Assembly: GCF_026341275.1 (NCBI RefSeq)
Contig: NZ_JAIFZO010000002.1
Location: 4,680,118-4,744,117, forward strand
DNA from: Streptomyces ortus
GTDB taxonomy: Bacteria > Actinomycetota > Actinomycetes > Streptomycetales > Streptomycetaceae
Direction: 5' to 3'
DNA length: 64,000 bases
Under the pieces are notes generated by a model. It saw only the letters and a list, made by a program, of their open reading frames with translations. It did not search any database and was not told the DNA's origin. Positions 25,060-33,176 of this stretch are shown here, piece after piece. A program made the position numbers and the translations under genes. Numbering within the stretch: the first letter of the stretch is position 1; the number at the start of each line of letters is the position of its first letter.

Positions 25060-25106
25060 ACTTCCCCCTCCTCGCTCAGCAGGTTGGCCAGGCTTTCGTT
25101 GCTCAC
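25056..25106 (-). CDS. Tiny leader ORF overlapping the acs start
   Basis: A GTG at 25106, preceded by AAGGGAG at good distance, opens a 16-codon frame with product (M)SNESLANLLSEEGEV. Its TGA overlaps the acs ATG (ATGA, 25056-25059). The peptide closely resembles the start of Acs itself (MSEPSSLSNLLKEERRF here; SNESLANLLKEE-like starts are, to my memory, common in other streptomycete Acs). It looks like a duplicated start region turned into a coupled upstream ORF. Whether it regulates acs or is neutral is unknown. Confidence 0.6.
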   Translation of the reverse strand: MSNESLANLLSEEGEV

Positions 25107-25379
25107 GACATCTCCCTTGCGGTGCTGTGCCAGGGGCGCCCCTTGTGTCCCGAGCCACAGCTCATCAGACACGGCCCCTGGTGACAAGGGTCGTCCGAGA
25201 ATTGGTTTAGACCTGTGTGCCGGATCGGGTGCGGGATCCTGTGTGCGTGTGGCCTGCCCGCGGACAAGGGCGGCCACACGTTCTCACGGACGAGGGAGTC
25301 GAGCGGTTCAGGCCGGGGGCGTGGAGCGGTCCTGGCCGGGGGCTGTCGCGCGGAGCCGGCGCTTCAGCCCCCGGGCGCC

Positions 25380-27776
25380 TTACAGGGCCGTCGCCGCGAC
25401 CCGGTCGAAAAACTCACCCTCCTCTTCGTCGCGGGTGGCGGCCTCCGTGAGGAGGTAGGCCTGGGCCTCGCCCACGTGGAAGTACATCCCGTGCAGTTCG
25501 AGCACGCCCTCCCGCAGCGCCCGGGCCACCGACTCGTGTGCCCGCAGGTGCTCCAGCTGCTGTACGACGTTGGTGAGGCAGAGCTGCTCGGTGGTGTCGG
25601 CGGGCGCGCGTCCGGCGATCCGGGTCCAGGGCCGGTCCTGGGCGGTCATGCGCTCCACGCTCGGCAGTCCGTGCCGCAGCCACCGCTTCAGCGGTGTCTG
25701 CGCGCCTCCCGGTTCGGTGTTCATCAGCGCCTGCATCGCCCCGCATCCGGAGTGCCCGCACACGGTGATGGACCGCACCCGCAGCACCTCCACCGCGTAC
25801 TCGATCGCGGCGGCCACCGAGTCGTCGCCGCTCTCCTCACCGGGCGGCGGCACCAGATTGCCGACGTTGCGTACGACGAAGAGGTCACCGGGGCCGCTGG
25901 AGGTGATCATCGATGTGACCAGCCGGGAGTCGGCACAGGTCAGGAAGAGTTGCGAGGGCTGCTGCCCCTCCCGGGCGAGCCGGGCCAGCTCGCCGCGCAC
26001 CAGGGGTGCGGTGTTGCGCTGGAACGTGCTGATGCCGCTGGCCAGTTGATGCCCGCTGCGGTGCCCGCCGGGCGGTGGTGTCTCGGGGCTTTCGCAGTGG
26101 TGGTTGCGCCAGGGCGTCCAGGGACGGCAGTGGCAGTGCGCCGTCTGCCCGTCGTCGTCCTTGAGGTGCGGCTCCGCGAGCCGGGCTCCGGTGCGCCCGG
26201 TCAGTTCGACTGAGCCGCCCCGGTTGGTGTGCGAGCTCTGCCAGTCGTGCAGCGACTCGTACGCGGCGTGGTCCATGAAGGAGCCGTCCAGCTCGATCAC
26301 GGCCTCGGCTCCCGGCGGCACCAGGTGCAGTGCTCGGCTGAGGCGGGGCACGGCGAGGAACGTCAACTGACCGCGCACGCGCACGTGGTGGACGCCGTCC
26401 GGGCCCACCGAGCGGGTGATCCGCGTCCGGGTGAGGCGGTGCAGGGCGACGCCGACGGCCATGGCGATCCCGAGCGCGACGCCCTCCAGGACTCCGAGGA
26501 CGACGACGCCGAGGGTGGTGACGGCGTACACCAGCACCTCTCGGTGGCGGGTGACCGTGCGGATGTGGTGCAGGGACACCATCTGGATGCCGACGGCCAT
26601 CACCAGGGAGGCCAGTGCGGCGAGGGGGATCAGCTCCAGGAGCGGCACCATCAGCAGTGCGGCCACCGTGATCCAGACGCCGTGCAGCATGGTGGAATTC
26701 CGGCTGAGGGCGCCCGCCCGGACGTTCGCCGAGCTCCGTACGGCCACGCCCGCGACGGGGAGCCCGCCGAGCGTGCCGGAGACGATGTTGGCGGCGCCCT
26801 GCCCGAGCAGCTCGCGGTCGAGGTCCGACCGCCCCTGCTGGGCCGGCCGTCTGGCCGTGAGCTTGTCCACGGCGACGGCGCCCAGGAGCGACTGGACACT
26901 GCACACGAGTGTGGTGGTGAGCACGGCGGCGATGATCCCGAGCACCGGACCCTCGGGCAGCCCGGCCAGCGCGTGACTCCGCCAGGACGGCAGGTCGACC
27001 TTGGGGAGGGTCAGCGAGGCGAGGGCGGCCGTCGTGGTGGCCGCGGCGACGGCGACGAGCGCGGCCGGAACGGTGCGCACCAGCTGCCCCACGCGCCCGG
27101 GGATGCGAGGCCAGGCCAGCAGAACGGACAGCGTCAGCGCGCTCATCGACATCGCTGCCAGCTGGGGGTGCGCCAACTGGGCGGGCAGCGCCCGGAGGTT
27201 GTCGACGACCGAGCTGCTCGGGGATCCGCCGAGCACGATGTGCAGCTGGGCGACGGCGATGGTGATGCCGATGCCGGCCAGCATGCCGTGCACGATCGCG
27301 GGGCTGACGGCCAGCGCGGAACGGGCCACCCGCAGGAAGCCCAGGCCGACCTGGAACAGTCCGGCGAGGACGGTGATGGCGCAGGTCGCACGCCAGCCGT
27401 ACTGGTGAATGAGATCGGCGGTCACCACGGTGAGTCCCGCGGCGGGTCCGCTGACCTGGAGCGGTGAGCCGCCGAGCCGGCCGGCCACCAGCCCGCCGAC
27501 GGCGGCGGCCACGAGCCCCGCCTGCAGCGGTGCTCCGGTCGCGAGGGCGATGCCCAGGGACAGCGGCAGCGCGATCAGGAAGACGGCGACCGACGCCGAC
27601 AGGTCGGCGGCCGTGATCCGGGGGAGCCGAGGAGGCCTCGGAAGGCGGGAGATGCGTGGGATCCGGGAAGTACGGCGGGTGGACGGCTTGGGGCTGGGCG
27701 GCGAGGGGCTGTGCGGCCGCCCCTCGTCCGGGGTGTGCGAAGAGTCGTCGGTGCGAGTGGGGACGAAGGCAGTCAT
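25380..27776 (-). CDS. SulP transporter fused to STAS-like and beta-carbonic anhydrase domains
   Basis: This 798-residue fusion begins with a Pro/Arg-rich cytoplasmic tail, then a SulP anion transporter of ~11 helices (signature VSGPAAGLTVV and RELLGQGAANIVSGTLGGLP), a STAS-like region (about 465-535), and a beta-type carbonic anhydrase with zinc ligands Cys-Asp in LTCADSR (about 614) and His/Cys in CGHSGCGAM (about 672). Such fusions are taken to be bicarbonate transporters coupled to CO2 hydration. A His/Cys-rich linker (AHCHCRPW) joins the halves. The gene is monocistronic, with an A+T-richer upstream region at 27840-27960. Confidence 0.9.
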   Translation of the reverse strand: MTAFVPTRTDDSSHTPDEGRPHSPSPPSPKPSTRRTSRIPRISRLPRPPRLPRITAADLSASVAVFLIALPLSLGIALATGAPLQAGLVAAAVGGLVAGRLGGSPLQVSGPAAGLTVVTADLIHQYGWRATCAITVLAGLFQVGLGFLRVARSALAVSPAIVHGMLAGIGITIAVAQLHIVLGGSPSSSVVDNLRALPAQLAHPQLAAMSMSALTLSVLLAWPRIPGRVGQLVRTVPAALVAVAAATTTAALASLTLPKVDLPSWRSHALAGLPEGPVLGIIAAVLTTTLVCSVQSLLGAVAVDKLTARRPAQQGRSDLDRELLGQGAANIVSGTLGGLPVAGVAVRSSANVRAGALSRNSTMLHGVWITVAALLMVPLLELIPLAALASLVMAVGIQMVSLHHIRTVTRHREVLVYAVTTLGVVVLGVLEGVALGIAMAVGVALHRLTRTRITRSVGPDGVHHVRVRGQLTFLAVPRLSRALHLVPPGAEAVIELDGSFMDHAAYESLHDWQSSHTNRGGSVELTGRTGARLAEPHLKDDDGQTAHCHCRPWTPWRNHHCESPETPPPGGHRSGHQLASGISTFQRNTAPLVRGELARLAREGQQPSQLFLTCADSRLVTSMITSSGPGDLFVVRNVGNLVPPPGEESGDDSVAAAIEYAVEVLRVRSITVCGHSGCGAMQALMNTEPGGAQTPLKRWLRHGLPSVERMTAQDRPWTRIAGRAPADTTEQLCLTNVVQQLEHLRAHESVARALREGVLELHGMYFHVGEAQAYLLTEAATRDEEEGEFFDRVAATAL

Positions 27777-28046
27777 GGTTCCCGTCTCCTCCGGGGCTAC
27801 GCGGTCGCTTGGGGGCGCGGCCGTGGGTCACGGCGTACAGCGGCGGGATTTATCAACGCTCGGTAAATGAATCGTAATGGAGAGTAAAGGACGTGTCAGG
27901 AAAAATCGCGCAAATAGTCCAACGGTTCATTCCGGAGGGTGATTAGTCATTTTGATCGGCTTGTCGTACCACCTCCTTCCGGGACCCCTGCGATCTTGAC
28001 GTCGCCGTCTGTTTTGTCCCGATCGAAGGAAGAAGGTGGGCGGAGC

Positions 28047-29369
28047 ATGGCCGCCACTCAGAGGTTCACCACGGGCGCCGCCGTCGTCGCGGTCTGTGCC
28101 GCCGCGCTCGCCGGATGCGGGATCGGCGACACCGGCGCCGGTAAGGGCACGCGGGGCGAGGGGGCTCACGAGGGGGGCGCGCACGGCGATGGCGCGCACG
28201 GTGCCAAGAAGGGCGTGGGTGCTCCGGCGCCGAAGAACCCGGTCCGGCTGATCGGCGACGGCTCCACCGCGTTCACCGGCGCGCAGCCGCACCTGCCCCG
28301 GGCCGCGAAGCTGCGGCCGGGGCAGCGACCGCCGCAGTTCGTGGTCTTCTCCTGGGACGGGGCCGGCGAGGACAGCCAGAAGCTGTTCTCGCACTTCCGC
28401 AAGGTGGCCAAGGAGAACCGGGCGACCATGACGTACTTCCTCAGCGGCGTGTACATGCTTCCGGAGGGCAAGCGCGACCTGTACCGGCCGCCGCAGCACT
28501 CACCCGGGCGCTCCGACATCGGCTTCAACGACGACCAGGGCATCCGGGACACCGTGAAGCAGCTGCGCGGCGCCTGGCTCGAGGGCAGTGAGATCGGCAC
28601 GCACTTCAACGGCCACTTCTGCGGCAGCGGCGGCGGGGTGGGCGAGTGGTCGGTCGGGGAGTGGAAGGACGAGATCGCCCAGGCCAAGTCCTTCGTCAAA
28701 TCATGGAAGACCAACACCGGTACGTCGAAGGGCTCCCCGCTGCCCTTCGACTACGACAAGGAGCTCATCGGCGCCCGCACGCCCTGTCTGGAGGGGCAGA
28801 AGAACTTCATGCGGGCCGCCCGCGAGCTCGGCTTCCGCTACGACACCAGCGGCGTCAACGACCAGGTCTGGCCCAAGAAGAAGGCGGGTCTGTGGGATCT
28901 GTCGATGCAGCTCGTCCCGGTCCCGGGCCGCGGGTTCGAGACGCTGACCATGGACTACAACTTCATGGTCAACCAGTCGGGCACCGCCTCCCAGGGCGAT
29001 CCCGGCAAGCACGAGTACTGGGGCGACCAGATGCGCGACGGCCTGCTCAAGGGCTTCTCCCGCGCCTACCGGGGCAACCGTGCGCCCCTGATCATCGGCA
29101 ACCACTTCGAGTCCTGGAACGGCGGCACGTACATGCGGGCCGTCGAGGAGACCATCGAGCGCGTCTGCACCAAGCGTGAGGTGCGGTGTGTCTCCTTCCG
29201 GCAGCTCGCCGACTGGCTCGACGCCCAGGACCCCAAGACCCTCGACAAACTCCGCACGCTGAAGGTGGGTGAGTCCCCGAAGCAGGACTGGGCGTCGTTC
29301 CTGTCGGACCGGTCGGCTCCGGCTCCGGCCCCGAAGGGAGTGCCGGGCGCCCCGGCCGTCAAGCCGTAG
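28047..29369 (+). CDS. Secreted lipoprotein, polysaccharide-deacetylase-like
   Basis: The 440-residue protein starts at the ATG at 28047. A signal peptide ends in the lipobox LAGC (residues ~24-27), followed by a Gly/His-rich spacer. The main domain resembles a NodB polysaccharide deacetylase: FSWDGAGEDSQ stands where the catalytic DD motif is expected, GTHFNGHFCG supplies a His pair, and ARTPCLEG fits the Arg-containing third motif. The first motif lacks the classic Asp-Asp, so activity is uncertain. It is probably anchored at the outer face of the membrane. It converges with the next gene at a bidirectional terminator. Confidence 0.8.
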   Translation: MAATQRFTTGAAVVAVCAAALAGCGIGDTGAGKGTRGEGAHEGGAHGDGAHGAKKGVGAPAPKNPVRLIGDGSTAFTGAQPHLPRAAKLRPGQRPPQFVVFSWDGAGEDSQKLFSHFRKVAKENRATMTYFLSGVYMLPEGKRDLYRPPQHSPGRSDIGFNDDQGIRDTVKQLRGAWLEGSEIGTHFNGHFCGSGGGVGEWSVGEWKDEIAQAKSFVKSWKTNTGTSKGSPLPFDYDKELIGARTPCLEGQKNFMRAARELGFRYDTSGVNDQVWPKKKAGLWDLSMQLVPVPGRGFETLTMDYNFMVNQSGTASQGDPGKHEYWGDQMRDGLLKGFSRAYRGNRAPLIIGNHFESWNGGTYMRAVEETIERVCTKREVRCVSFRQLADWLDAQDPKTLDKLRTLKVGESPKQDWASFLSDRSAPAPAPKGVPGAPAVKP

Positions 29370-29371
29370 GC

Positions 29372-29425
29372 GTGTCCGCGAAGTCCCGTCGTCCGCACGC
29401 GGGGCAGACGGGACTTTACGGACAC
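29372..29425. terminator. Bidirectional terminator
   Basis: A 19-bp stem with two mismatches (29372-29390 with 29407-29425, 16-base loop) fills the gap between the converging lipoprotein and ATPase genes. Confidence 0.7.
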
Positions 29426-29451
29426 GGCCTGGCGCCGGGCCGCCGTGCGGC

Positions 29452-30438
29452 TCACGCCGTGGCGGTCTCGGCCTCCCGCAGGACGAACGCGGGGTCGACC
29501 TGGGCGGCCAGGTCGGCTCCCGTGCGCTCATTGCCCCACGACTGGGCGTTCTTCAGATGGAAGTGCACCATCTGCCGTGTGTAGCGCTCCCAGTCGCGCT
29601 GCCCGTAGGTCGCGTCGGCAGCCGCCTGGAGAGCGCTCAGCGCACGGCGGTTGCCGTCCTCCAGCTGCTCGAACCGGGGCGGACGGCCCTTCTCCATGGC
29701 GCGCACCCAGTCCGAGTGGCCGACCGTCAGCAGCAGATCGTCGCCGACCTCGTCCTTGAGGAAGTCGATGTCGTCCTGGCCCTGCACCTTGTTGCCCACG
29801 ACCTTCAGGGTGACACCGAAGTCGCGCGCGTACTCCTTGTACTGGCGGTAGACCGAGATGCCCTTACGGGTGGGCTCCGCGACGAGGAACGTGATGTCGA
29901 AGCGGGTGAACATGCCGGACGCGAAGGAGTCCGAGCCTGCCGTCATGTCCACCACGACGTACTCGTCGGGGCCGTCGACGAGGTGGTTCAGGCAGAGCTC
30001 CACCGCTCCGGTCTTGGAGTGGTAGCAGGCCACCCCCAGGTCGGCCTCGGTGAACGGGCCGGTGACCATCAGACGAACGGCGCCGCCGTCGAGTTCCACC
30101 GGCCGCGCGCAGGCCTCGTACACCGGGTTGTCCTCGCGTACCCGCAGGAGCCGGGAGCCCTCGCCGGGCGGGGTGGTCTTGATCATCGTCTGGGCGGAGG
30201 TGATGCGGGGGTTGGCGCCGCGCAGGTAGTCCTTGATGAGGGTCAGGCGGTCGCCCATGGCGGGCAGGTTCCGCGCCTCGGTGTCGGTGAGGCCGAGTGC
30301 GGGGCCGAGGTGCTGGTTGATGTCGGCGTCCACCGCGACGACCGGCGATCCGGTGGTCGCGAGGTGACGTACGAAGAGCGAGGACAGGGTGGTCTTGCCA
30401 CTGCCGCCCTTCCCAACGAAAGCAATTTTCATGTTCAT
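29452..30438 (-). CDS. MinD/CooC-like ATPase
   Basis: The ~328-residue ATPase has the deviant Walker A FVGKGGSGKTTLSSLF at its very N-terminus, VVAVDADINQHLG, and Walker B VVVDMTAGSDSF. The fold resembles CooC and MinD-type SIMIBI ATPases; the client is unknown. Two starts are possible, ATG 30438 (MNMKIAF) and ATG 30432 (MKIAF). No ribosome site is visible. TACGCT ends just before the first ATG at the spacing expected for a -10 element of a leaderless transcript. It is divergent from a Fic-like gene whose start looks leaderless too. Confidence 0.82.
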   Translation of the reverse strand: MNMKIAFVGKGGSGKTTLSSLFVRHLATTGSPVVAVDADINQHLGPALGLTDTEARNLPAMGDRLTLIKDYLRGANPRITSAQTMIKTTPPGEGSRLLRVREDNPVYEACARPVELDGGAVRLMVTGPFTEADLGVACYHSKTGAVELCLNHLVDGPDEYVVVDMTAGSDSFASGMFTRFDITFLVAEPTRKGISVYRQYKEYARDFGVTLKVVGNKVQGQDDIDFLKDEVGDDLLLTVGHSDWVRAMEKGRPPRFEQLEDGNRRALSALQAAADATYGQRDWERYTRQMVHFHLKNAQSWGNERTGADLAAQVDPAFVLREAETATA

Positions 30439-30532
30439 GTAGCGTAGTGGTGCCCCTGTGCCGAAGGGCTGCCGGACGTGAAGAAGACCACTCGTTCGTG
30501 GGCCACGGGCCGGGGTGCGTAGTGTCGTACTC

Positions 30533-31399
30533 ATGAGTACGACAGGAGCGAGTGCGACAGGTGCGAACGTCGACCCCCTAGCGGCGCTTGCCTCACTGCC
30601 CGGCGTGGCCGAATCCGTGGAGTCCGTGCGCAAGGCCGTGGACCGGGTCTACGGGCACCGCATCATGCGGCGTCGCAGCAACGAGATCACCGGGGAGGCC
30701 GCACTGCGGGGCTCCCGTGGATCCGCCGCGCTGTCCGGTGCGGACTGGGCCCTCGAAGAGGTACGCCGAAGGGCCGACTTCAGCGGGGACGACCAGGCCA
30801 GGGTGGTGGGCGCGGCCCTCAGGCTGACCGCCGAGTCGGGCGAACTCCTGTCCATCTGGCGGCAGTCGCCCTTGCGGGTGCTGGCCAGGCTGCACCTGGT
30901 GGCCGCCGCCGACAACGGGGACGCCGTCGGCCGTCCGCGACGGGACGGGGAGACCGCTACGGAGACCCCGGCGGCCGGCGCCGCGGGGCCGCCGCTGATC
31001 GGGCTTCCGCTGCCGGACGCCGACGAGGTCGCGGGCCGGCTGGACGGTCTGGCGCGGCTGGTCATCGCGGGGAGTTCGGCGCCCGCCCTGGTGACCGCCG
31101 CCGTGGTGCACGGCGAACTGCTCGCGCTGCGCCCTTTCACCTCCCACAACGGCCTCGTCGCGCGCGCGGCCGAACGCATCGTCCTCATCGGCAGCGGTCT
31201 CGACCCCAAGTCGGTCTGCCCGCCGGAGGTCGGCCACGCGGAACTCGGCCGCGCGGCCTACGCCGCCGCTCTCGACGGCTATGCCTCGGGCACTCCGGAC
31301 GGGATGGCGGCCTGGATCGCCCACTGCGGCAGGGCGGTCGAACTCGGCGCCAGGGAGTCGACGGCCGTGTGCGAGGCGCTGCAACGAGGCGCTGCGTAG
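30533..31399 (+). CDS. Fic/DOC-like protein with degenerate active motif
   Basis: The 288-residue protein resembles Streptomyces Fic-fold proteins, often labelled oxidoreductase. The region LRPFTSHNGLVARAAERIVL aligns with the Fic motif HxFxxGNGRxxR, but the catalytic His is Arg and GNGR reads HNGL, so classical AMP transfer is doubtful. No inhibitory motif S/TxxxE/G is obvious. The ATG at 30533 follows TAGTGT by 7 bases with no ribosome site, consistent with a leaderless mRNA. The neighbour across the 95-bp divergent gap is a MinD/CooC-like ATPase. Confidence 0.65.
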   Translation: MSTTGASATGANVDPLAALASLPGVAESVESVRKAVDRVYGHRIMRRRSNEITGEAALRGSRGSAALSGADWALEEVRRRADFSGDDQARVVGAALRLTAESGELLSIWRQSPLRVLARLHLVAAADNGDAVGRPRRDGETATETPAAGAAGPPLIGLPLPDADEVAGRLDGLARLVIAGSSAPALVTAAVVHGELLALRPFTSHNGLVARAAERIVLIGSGLDPKSVCPPEVGHAELGRAAYAAALDGYASGTPDGMAAWIAHCGRAVELGARESTAVCEALQRGAA

Positions 31400-31778
31400 G
31401 TCCGGAGCGAGGGCCCAGGTCCCCCTGCACAGAGTTGCGGCGGTACGGAGTCCGTACCGCCGCTCGGCATGTCCATCGGGTTACCAAGCGTCCTCGGAAT
31501 GTTGCCCATCAGGTCGGGAACTGTTGCCCGTCGCCTGGTGCGGCTGGCCCGTAATCGACGGGTCGACGTCGCGTGGGTGCCCGGTGTTCATGCGCGGTCC
31601 GTGGGGCCTCGGTTGCGGTTGAAGGTGTTCCTTTCGGATGTCCTTGGTCTCGCGGGCCGTTAATTCCTTTGTACTCCTGGTCCCAGGGAAGCGGAACCCC
31701 CCGCTGTACTTCTTTACTTTTGCTGCCAAAACCGAGCGAATCGGGCGACGGAGCTGGACTGGCCCCGGTGTGAAGGGG
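31400..31778. other. Intergenic region with terminator hairpin
   Basis: The Fic-like gene is followed by a 12-13 bp perfect hairpin at 31437-31463 (GCGGCGGTACGGA and complement). The remaining 300 bases, up to the converging HAD gene, are less G+C-rich. They contain a TTG-started 82-codon minus-strand frame (31481-31729) with no ribosome site that I do not accept as a gene. Confidence 0.5.
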
Positions 31779-32615
31779 TCAGCTCACCGTCGCGCGGCGC
31801 CTGCTGGCGTACCAGACGAGCCCCGCGGTGGCCGCTGCCGCCCCTATGGCCGCCGCCGCGACGATGGCCGGCCGGGGCGTCACGGACAGCCGCTGCTTGA
31901 GGCGCACGGGGTGGTTGAAGTCGAGGACGGGCCACGCGCGCGTGAGGGCCTCGCGGCGCAGCGCGCGGTCCGGGTTCACCGCGTGGGGGTGGCCGACCGC
32001 CGCGAGCATCGGAATGTCGGTCGCCGAGTCGCTGTAGGCGTAGCAGCGCGACAGGTCGTACCCCTCGGACGCGGCCAGCTCCTTGACGGCCTCGGCCTTC
32101 GTGGGGCCGTACGCGTAGTACTCCACCTCGCCCGTGAAGCAGCCGTCGTCGCCCACGACCATCCGGGTGGCCACCACCCGGTCGGCGCCGAGGAGTTCAC
32201 CGATCGGCTCGACGACCTCCGCGCCGGAGGTCGAGACGATCACGACGTCGCGCCCGGCGGTGTGGTGCTCCTCGATGAGGGAGGCGGCCTCGTCGTAGAT
32301 GATCGGGTCGATCAGGTCGTGCAGGGTCTCGGCGACGATCTCCTTCACCTGCTGGACGTTCCAGCCGCGGCACAGTGCGGAGAGGTACTCGCGCATCCGC
32401 TCCATCTGGTCGTGGTCGGCGCCGCCCGCGAGGAACACGAACTGGGCATATGCGGTACGCAACACCGCCCGGCGGTTGATCAGACCGCCTTGGTAGAACG
32501 ACTTGCTGAAGGTGAGCGTGCTGGACTTCGCAATGACCGTCTTGTCCAGGTCAAAGAAGGCCGCTGTACGAGGCAAGGAGTGGTTTTCCACGGGTTGAGC
32601 ATATGCGCCCGCCAT
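31779..32615 (-). CDS. HAD-IB family hydrolase with C-terminal membrane anchor
   Basis: The 278-residue protein shows all four HAD motifs: FFDLDKTVI (catalytic Asp pair), VSTSGAE, a Lys in TKAEAVKEL, and YAYSDSATDIPML. It belongs to the SerB-like HAD-IB group and ends with a hydrophobic segment (AAAAIGAAAATAGLVWY), so it may be membrane-bound. A phosphomonoester substrate is likely but unidentified. The ATG at 32615 starts the conserved part. Across the divergent gap lie the 6C RNA and ssd; in mycobacteria the homologous HAD gene, 6C/B11 RNA and ssd sit together in the same way. Confidence 0.85.
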   Translation of the reverse strand: MAGAYAQPVENHSLPRTAAFFDLDKTVIAKSSTLTFSKSFYQGGLINRRAVLRTAYAQFVFLAGGADHDQMERMREYLSALCRGWNVQQVKEIVAETLHDLIDPIIYDEAASLIEEHHTAGRDVVIVSTSGAEVVEPIGELLGADRVVATRMVVGDDGCFTGEVEYYAYGPTKAEAVKELAASEGYDLSRCYAYSDSATDIPMLAAVGHPHAVNPDRALRREALTRAWPVLDFNHPVRLKQRLSVTPRPAIVAAAAIGAAAATAGLVWYASRRRATVS

Positions 32616-32689
32616 TCGGGCTAGTGTGGGACGTGTGGGTTTGCCTGAGAGAGCTCTCGGGTACACCATGGAAGTCACGGATCGTTCGC

Positions 32690-32785
32690 GACCGTGCTAA
32701 CCCGGTTTGGCTCCTCCCCCCCCGAGTCAAACCGTGGGGACGACCCCCGCTCTCCCCCCCGGCGGGGGTCGTCGCATGTCCGGAT
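32690..32785 (+). ncRNA. 6C small RNA (B11-like)
   Basis: Two adjacent hairpins each expose a cytosine run in the loop. The first has an 11-bp stem (32703-32713 with 32724-32734, one G-U pair) and loop CTCCCCCCCC. The second has a 12-bp stem (32739-32750 with 32762-32773) and loop TCTCCCCCCCG. This double C-loop layout defines the actinobacterial 6C RNA family. Position supports it: in mycobacteria the same RNA (B11) lies between a SerB-like HAD gene and ssd, as here. 6C RNAs pair through the C-loops with G-rich mRNA sites. The exact 5' and 3' ends are estimated. Confidence 0.8.
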
Positions 32786-32810
32786 GGGTTTTCCCGTCCG
32801 TTGTCGAGAG

Positions 32811-32846
32811 CGCCGGGTCCCGCACTGCGGGACCCGGCGTTTCTCT
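32811..32846 (+). terminator. Terminator downstream of the 6C RNA
   Basis: A 13-bp perfect stem (32811-32823 with 32827-32839, loop ACT) is followed by TTTCTCT. It would end 6C transcripts that read past the second C-loop hairpin. A weaker stem with a TTTT loop lies at 32782-32799. Confidence 0.7.
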
Positions 32847-32950
32847 GTCTCCGCACAGGATTCGTCACCGTGCGTAGCTGTGGGGATCGAGCTCAGGAAG
32901 TCGCACAAGGGTCACCGGTTTGGGTGAAGGCGATATTCACAGGCGTCGTG

Positions 32951-32959
32951 TTGTCCACA
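32951..32959 (+). promoter_or_regulatory. DnaA box TTGTCCACA
   Basis: This is an exact match to the DnaA box consensus of Streptomyces, in the untranslated stretch before ssd. Partial boxes (ATTCACAGG, GATCCACAC) and A+T-rich DNA lie on either side. A second exact copy occurs at 36573-36581 inside a tad gene. A single box could mean DnaA control of the ssd/tad operon or chance. Confidence 0.35.
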
Positions 32960-33176
32960 GATATTTACCAAGATCCACACGATTTCCCAGCTTCGTTGCA
33001 CCGTGATTCCAGCGCGCACCGCTTGCGGAAGTTCATGGCCGGTTCCGTTTGTTCGGCGGCTATGGCCGGTTCGTATCGGCGGTTCATATGGAGGGCCGGT
33101 TGGCGGCTCTTGCGCCGGGCGGGAATCGCGGGGCCGCAGAGGCTCCGCGGAGAAGCATCGAAGGGGGCTGGAGAGC

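Noticed and set aside
22045..25458. A 1137-codon open frame on the plus strand opposite nhaA and acs
   Set aside because: It mirrors two well-supported minus-strand genes. Long antisense frames are normal at this G+C, and the product is low-complexity Arg/Gly/Val without domains.
31481..31729. An 82-codon TTG-started minus-strand frame (MAAKVKKYSGGFRFPG)
   Set aside because: It has no ribosome site, no family resemblance and a poor codon pattern after the first third. It is kept only as a remote possibility.
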